From JBGSUZ01 sp963677505 (GTDB lineage Bacteria; Bacillota; Clostridia; Peptostreptococcales; Acidaminobacteraceae), in NCBI GenBank assembly GCA_963677505.2, contig CAXXWB010000004.1:1-64000 (forward strand): a stretch of DNA of 64,000 nt. Direction: 5' to 3'. Position 1 is the stretch's first letter, and each line of letters begins with the position of its first letter. The notes beneath the pieces are model-generated. The model was not told where the DNA came from and did not search any database. It worked only from the letters and a program-made list of their open reading frames with translations. A program made the translations under genes and the position numbers. Shown piece after piece: positions 59,918 to 64,000 of this stretch.

Positions 59918-62900
59918 TTATTTAGACAACAAGTTGAATAATACTTGTGCCATTTGCCCTCGACTTGCTTTTTTAGTTGGTTCAAGCTTGCCGTTTTGAC
60001 CCGTTAAAATACCCGCTTTTACAAACAGCTCCATTCCATCTTTAGCCCATGGTGCTACTTGATTGGCGTCTGTGTAGGCTGTTAACGTTTTACCTTTATC
60101 GGTTGTAGGGAGTTTACCCATTACCTTTAAGGTTTTGTATAACAAGCTAATCATTTCCTGTTGAGTTATTTCCTTGTCAGGTGAGTAGGTATTGTTACCC
60201 GTTCCGCTTGTTAATCCTAAACGTTTTGCTGTTGACAGGTAATTGGTGTAGTAGGTATTGCCTGCGTCTGCAAAGTTGTCTTTACCCATTGTATCTGGTT
60301 CAATACCATAGGCCTTCATCAACATAACCATAAATTGTCCTCTGGTAATGGTTGATTCTGGGCTGAATTTACCGCCACCTGTTCCTGTGGTAATGCCTCT
60401 AGCTGCTATAAAGCTTATAGCTTTACTGTATTCTGAGTTCGTCGTTACATCTTTAAAGTTAACTTTATTGTAGCTTACAGCATAAGTTGAGAAATGAGTT
60501 GTACTAAAGATTACTTTTCCAGTTGCACTGTCATATTTGCAATTGCTAATAACTTCAGGCTTTCCGTCTTTGTTAATGTAGCAAATCACAACCGCATTAG
60601 CATCCTCGCCTGGTTTTAAGGTGTATGGCACGGAAACCGTTACCTCTCCACCAAACTCAGAAATAGTTTTATCTCCGCTAGTGACGCTAAAATTATAGAC
60701 CGGATGGTCTCCAACCAGTTGTTTTGCCTCTTCTGTAAGGCCTGTTGCATCCACTTTTGTGACTGTAAATTTCACATCAGCTCCAGCCTCTTTAGAAATA
60801 GTCTCCACCGCGGCTTTATCAAATGTGATAGACGCTACTGCAGAAGTCACTTTAAAGTTGTCCACATGATTGGCCGCCATCGCTTGAACAGCTTCTTTAG
60901 GCAAACTTGCCTCGATGGATTTTACATCGCCAGTAGAGGATAAAGCAATCTCAACGTTAACCTTTTTGTCGTTTCCAAGTTTTGCAGAGTCGATAGCCGC
61001 TTTGACTTGGCTTTCACTAACCGATGCAAGGGCTTTTCCAGTTGAATCATTCTTTGTCTCAACAAGGACTGTGCTTTTGTCTAATTTAAGCGGGGTGTCA
61101 GTTCCCGTTGCTGCAGGTGTGCTCACTACTGCGCCGCCACCTGTCGGTGTAGAACTTGTCCCCGCACCTGTACCAGAAGTATTAGAACTTGGTTTATCTG
61201 TGTCTTTAGAAGGCGAACCGCCGCCACTTGTTGCTACAGACCACTGCGCATAGACAGTGGTATCCGCATTTACTACTGTGTTAGCTGTAAATGCCGCTCC
61301 GCTACCATTAGCCGCAGTATTCCACCCTTTAAAAGTGTAACCTGACTTGGTTGGCGCTGTTGGTAAACTGTCCACATACTTTCCAGAGACGACAGATTTA
61401 GAGGTCGAGCTGGCTTCTGTGTCACCGCCATTTTTATTAAATGTCACTGTACATTTTGTCGCTAAAGAAGGAACGGTCAAACTAAATACTTTAGTATTGC
61501 TAGCACCGTTGTTGGTGATGGTTGCCGTCAAGTCTACCTTTGCATCGTTGCTATTGGCATCCGGTCTGGTGACTAAACCATTGTTGCCAATCACGGCCGG
61601 GTTACTTGAGGCCCAAGAAACGTTAGAACCCGTTATCGGGCAAATATCACTTAAGTAGAGATTATTTTTTACGGAGTCTTTACTCTCTCCTGAGGCATAA
61701 ACAACTTCTAACCAAAATATATCTTCTTCTACGGCGTTTGATCCAATGATCGACTCAATACTTTTAAAGGTGTATATACCCAGTGGAGAAAACTCGTCTT
61801 TTGGGTTGGTTGCATGAAAGAGAACGTTAAAATAAGAAGCTGCACCTTTAAAAATATCGTTGCCGATAGTTGTTGGAAAAAGCCCTTCGAACTTTGCAGT
61901 AGTCAGTTTACCGCACCCATCGAATGCGTTATCGCTCAAAGAGGTTACCGAAGCCGGTATTTTTATGCTTTCAAGTTCATCACATTCTACAAAGGCACTG
62001 TACCTAATGTCTAAAAGGGTACTAGGAAGCGTCACACCTTTCAAGTTGCTTAGACCTGCAAAGGCATAACTACCAACGCTTGTAACGCCCTCTGGTATCA
62101 CAATGCCCGTAATGCTTAAAGGGTCAGTTTGGTACATTTCTGATTCGCTACAAAATGCACCGCTACCAATTGCTGTAACAGCCACGCCATCAATGGCATT
62201 TGGAATGATGACATTTCCACCCCTACCGTTATAACCGATTATAGTACCGCTGTCCTTATCAAATTGGTAATCCCCTTCTATAAATTCAGCTTTAACAGTG
62301 ACTGGCGATGATGGCATTATAAATCGGTAGCCCATCTTGCCCCTCTCCATGGGGTGTTCCCCAGCGTTGTCAATATATTTAAGGCTGCCTGGCTTAAGGC
62401 GATAGCCAATATCTGCAGTGATTAAGACATCTACCCATTCACCCGTTTTAGCACTTGTCGGATTCTGTTCAGAGGAAATCACATTTCGGATCACTTTCCC
62501 GTGAGGGGTTGTTTCAAACGTTATCGGATAAGCCCACTGGGCGTATGCCGTGAGATCATCTGCTAAGATTGGCATAATAACGCCCGGCATCATGATTGTT
62601 CTTCTGCCATCCGGTGTGCCGCTCCAATTTAAAAAGACTTTGCCCGTAGCAGTAAAACCATTTTCAGGAAGGGTAAAAACGTCTCCTGTTTTTAAGCCTG
62701 TAAGATTGCTAACCGCCCCCCCATCAGCGCCATTTCCGTCAAAAGTAACCGTATACGTTTCAGCTGGGTCATAAGCCATAGTGGTCCACCCATTCCAAGG
62801 GTCACTATACCCAGTTGCACCTACAGGATAATAGACAACAGTGTAGCTCGGAAATACACTCACATCTATAGTCAGTGCCCCCGGACTAGTAAATACTGCA

Positions 62901-63550
62901 TTTTTAAGGGCATAACAACTTTCAAAAGCACCTTTTCCAATAGTTGTCAATGAATCAGGCATTTTTACTATTTTAACTGAATTGCACAGCGCAAAAGCGT
63001 ATTCGCCTATGGTCGTTAAACCAGAAGGCAGTTCGATTTTTTCAATAGATGAACCCGAAAAAGCACTGTCTCCAATACTGGTTACTGTACTTGGCAGAAC
63101 GATGTTTTTTATGGATGTATCTATAAAAGTTCTGTTTGGTATGGAAGTGAGACCTGCAGGTAAAATTACATTTTTAAGGTTTATATTTTTTTGAAAAACA
63201 CCTTCTCCCATAGTTGTCACACTATCAGGAAGGTCTACGCTGATCAGCACATCACAGTAACTAAATGCATTACTACCAATACTGGTGACCCCTTCAGGAA
63301 CAACAACACTGGTGACAGTATCTTTACTGCAAAAAGCTGAATCAGCAATCGAGGTAACGGCAACACCATCAATTATTGACGGTATAACTACGTCGCCACC
63401 AGCACCTAAGTATTGTACAATAGTGCCTGTTGCAGCATCAAAATTGTAGTCTCCTGTTGGTGTGTCTGCTTGTGCCGACTGCATGCCTGGAAATAAAGTC
63501 AATAGCATTGTAAAAGCAAGAATTCTTGATATCAGTTTCTTTGTTTTCAT
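59918..63550 (-). CDS. BspA-like leucine-rich-repeat surface protein with InlB_B and SLH domains
   Basis: This 1210-aa protein has an ATG after GGGGGAG. A signal peptide spans about 1-28 (ISRILAFTMLLTLFPG). BspA-type LRR_5 blocks lie at about 32-245 and 425-590 (VTSIGSNAFSYCD, IVLPSTVTSIGDSAFSGSS). Listeria-Bacteroides (InlB_B) repeats occur (VTFDGNGADGG, YAQW; VTFNKNGGDTEAS, YAQWS). A Ser/Thr/Pro-rich linker comes near 765-815 and a folded region at 820-1015. Three SLH repeats (about 1020-1210; FKDVTTNSEYSKAI, ITRGQFMVMLMKAYG, ASRGQMAQVLFNLLS) attach it to the wall. It is inferred to be an adhesin. It follows a DUF2442-type gene by 17 nt and a MalT/LuxR-type regulator further up. Confidence 0.92.
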   Translation of the reverse strand: MKTKKLISRILAFTMLLTLFPGMQSAQADTPTGDYNFDAATGTIVQYLGAGGDVVIPSIIDGVAVTSIADSAFCSKDTVTSVVVPEGVTSIGSNAFSYCDVLISVDLPDSVTTMGEGVFQKNINLKNVILPAGLTSIPNRTFIDTSIKNIVLPSTVTSIGDSAFSGSSIEKIELPSGLTTIGEYAFALCNSVKIVKMPDSLTTIGKGAFESCYALKNAVFTSPGALTIDVSVFPSYTVVYYPVGATGYSDPWNGWTTMAYDPAETYTVTFDGNGADGGAVSNLTGLKTGDVFTLPENGFTATGKVFLNWSGTPDGRRTIMMPGVIMPILADDLTAYAQWAYPITFETTPHGKVIRNVISSEQNPTSAKTGEWVDVLITADIGYRLKPGSLKYIDNAGEHPMERGKMGYRFIMPSSPVTVKAEFIEGDYQFDKDSGTIIGYNGRGGNVIIPNAIDGVAVTAIGSGAFCSESEMYQTDPLSITGIVIPEGVTSVGSYAFAGLSNLKGVTLPSTLLDIRYSAFVECDELESIKIPASVTSLSDNAFDGCGKLTTAKFEGLFPTTIGNDIFKGAASYFNVLFHATNPKDEFSPLGIYTFKSIESIIGSNAVEEDIFWLEVVYASGESKDSVKNNLYLSDICPITGSNVSWASSNPAVIGNNGLVTRPDANSNDAKVDLTATITNNGASNTKVFSLTVPSLATKCTVTFNKNGGDTEASSTSKSVVSGKYVDSLPTAPTKSGYTFKGWNTAANGSGAAFTANTVVNADTTVYAQWSVATSGGGSPSKDTDKPSSNTSGTGAGTSSTPTGGGAVVSTPAATGTDTPLKLDKSTVLVETKNDSTGKALASVSESQVKAAIDSAKLGNDKKVNVEIALSSTGDVKSIEASLPKEAVQAMAANHVDNFKVTSAVASITFDKAAVETISKEAGADVKFTVTKVDATGLTEEAKQLVGDHPVYNFSVTSGDKTISEFGGEVTVSVPYTLKPGEDANAVVICYINKDGKPEVISNCKYDSATGKVIFSTTHFSTYAVSYNKVNFKDVTTNSEYSKAISFIAARGITTGTGGGKFSPESTITRGQFMVMLMKAYGIEPDTMGKDNFADAGNTYYTNYLSTAKRLGLTSGTGNNTYSPDKEITQQEMISLLYKTLKVMGKLPTTDKGKTLTAYTDANQVAPWAKDGMELFVKAGILTGQNGKLEPTKKASRGQMAQVLFNLLSK

Positions 63551-63567
63551 TGTTCTCCCCCATTAAA

Positions 63568-63798
63568 CTATTTTTGTGCCAGTTGAAATACCTCATTAAC
63601 TGAAATTTCAACATTTTTTCCCCAACGAATATAAGTTCCGTCGGTTGTAACATGGCTAAAAAATTCTTTGTCCGAAAGCATTCCGAACCTTATGGTCTGA
63701 AGCCTGTTTTCAAGGTTTAGCACTACACTGCTGCCATTTTCAAGTAGTACTTCAAGACAATAATGATCCTTAGGTGTGACCATTTGAATGCGGCTCAT
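63568..63798 (-). CDS. Small DUF2442-like protein
   Basis: The protein is about 76 aa from ATG 63798 (MSRIQMVTPKDHYCLEVLLENG); the ribosome site GGAGGTGATGATGAA lies just before, inside a longer open frame starting at 63819. The pattern LEVLLENGSSVVLNLENRL and SHVTTDGTYIRWGKNVEIS fits DUF2442-like proteins, which often accompany toxin-antitoxin or regulatory genes. No toxin is seen here. It is co-directional with the SLH protein gene, 17 nt apart. Confidence 0.7.
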   Translation of the reverse strand: MSRIQMVTPKDHYCLEVLLENGSSVVLNLENRLQTIRFGMLSDKEFFSHVTTDGTYIRWGKNVEISVNEVFQLAQK

Positions 63799-63823
63799 TT
63801 CATCATCACCTCCGTACATAAAA

Positions 63824-63853
63824 AAACCACTGTAAATAATCTTACAGTGGTTT
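63824..63853 (-). terminator. Hairpin terminator downstream of the second LuxR-type gene
   Basis: AAACCACTGTAA pairs with TTACAGTGGTTT (12 bp, 6-nt loop), with a T7 run on the minus strand. Its place mirrors the hairpin at 4899-4939. Confidence 0.8.
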
Positions 63854-63866
63854 CACTATGCCTTGT

Positions 63867-63884
63867 ACTACCCGCTCGGGTAGT
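63867..63884. promoter_or_regulatory. Palindrome ACTACCC-N4-GGGTAGT beside the second LuxR-type gene
   Basis: The arms are identical to those at 4947-4963, with a 4-nt instead of a 3-nt spacer, 17 bp past the stop of a paralogous regulator. This is a shared element of both regulator loci; whether it acts as an operator or RNA hairpin is open. Confidence 0.5.
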
Positions 63885-63901
63885 TTGCTAAGATAAGTTT
63901 T

Positions 63902-64000
63902 TTAAAGCGTTTCAAGATATTCCTTTAATTTTAATCTGCTGTTGATTGAGTACTTATTGTAGATACTCTTTAAGGCCATTTTTACCGTATTCTCTGATAT
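63902..64000 (-). CDS. C-terminus of a second MalT/LuxR-type regulator (partial)
   Basis: The last 32 codons run from the right edge to TAA 63902. ISENTVKMALKSIYNKY is nearly identical to ISTNTVKMALKSIFSKL, the recognition helix of the LuxR domain of the 824-aa regulator at 4966-7440. The rest lies outside the window. It faces the DUF2442-like and SLH protein genes and is their likely activator; inferred. Confidence 0.85.
   Translation of the reverse strand: MSENTVKMALKSIYNKYSINSRLKLKEYLETL

Noticed and set aside
63568..63798. DUF2442-like gene as half of a toxin-antitoxin pair
   Set aside because: No toxin-like gene is adjacent; the neighbours are a surface protein and a regulator.

Overview
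The window looks like a chromosomal segment of a low-GC, Gram-positive, anaerobic Firmicute, probably of class Clostridia. The signs are A/T-rich codon use, AGGAGG ribosome sites, an S-box (SAM-I) riboswitch, a ykkC-class riboswitch, an S-layer homology (SLH) surface protein and sigma-54-driven amine catabolism. Genus cannot be fixed by reading alone. Most genes lie on the minus strand. No tRNA, rRNA, CRISPR array, complete insertion sequence or prophage was seen.

Layout, left to right. (1) 1-7440: minus-strand surface/tail-like cluster. A MalT/LuxR-type regulator is followed by two miniature tail-collar proteins, a discoidin plus cadherin-like protein without a signal peptide, a leader micro-ORF and a secreted protein with near-identical 324-bp repeats that runs off the left edge. 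(2) 7548-14640: signalling block with a hybrid histidine kinase (broken by three one-base homopolymer expansions), CheR and a REC-GGDEF protein, plus a divergent kinase whose phospho-acceptor His is Gln. (3) 14651-29809: small regulators, an MFS transporter, a GNAT enzyme, an NRAMP Mn transporter, an Emr-type efflux operon (its EmrB frameshifted), a nitroreductase/MarR pair and a DJ-1-like gene. (4) 30022-32610: flavodoxin-ferredoxin protein and oleate hydratase. (5) 33339-36733: ABC remnant, SdpI-like protein, and a SAM-riboswitch-controlled permease plus homocysteine methyltransferase. (6) 36973-40791: secreted CAP-domain protein and threonine aldolase. (7) 40510-53118: agmatine/putrescine region with its own sigma-54 activator. 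(8) 53293-64000: EamA transporter, ykkC-riboswitch-controlled B3/B4 gene, secreted repeat protein, broken diguanylate cyclase, nitroreductase, a BspA/SLH surface protein and the C-terminus of a second MalT/LuxR regulator.

How the genes work together. Agmatine is deiminated by AguA. The resulting carbamoylputrescine can be phosphorolysed (putrescine carbamoyltransferase plus carbamate kinase, giving ATP) or hydrolysed (AguB). Putrescine can leave through the antiporter or feed spermidine synthase. The best candidate for an undescribed system is the control of this region. Three minus-strand transcription units (aguA operon, activator-sensor-aguB operon, triple-RidA gene) each carry a -24/-12 sigma-54 promoter. 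Each is preceded, 65-74 bp upstream, by a pair of 13-bp sites fitting TSTCANNTTGANA, 21-22 bp apart.

A second theme is one-base length changes, mostly in homopolymers: three in the hybrid kinase, three in the diguanylate cyclase, and one each in EmrB, the RidA gene and an ABC ATPase. They are either sequencing/assembly errors or real decay or phase variation. Raw-read inspection would decide, so frameshifted genes are marked as pseudogene with that caveat.
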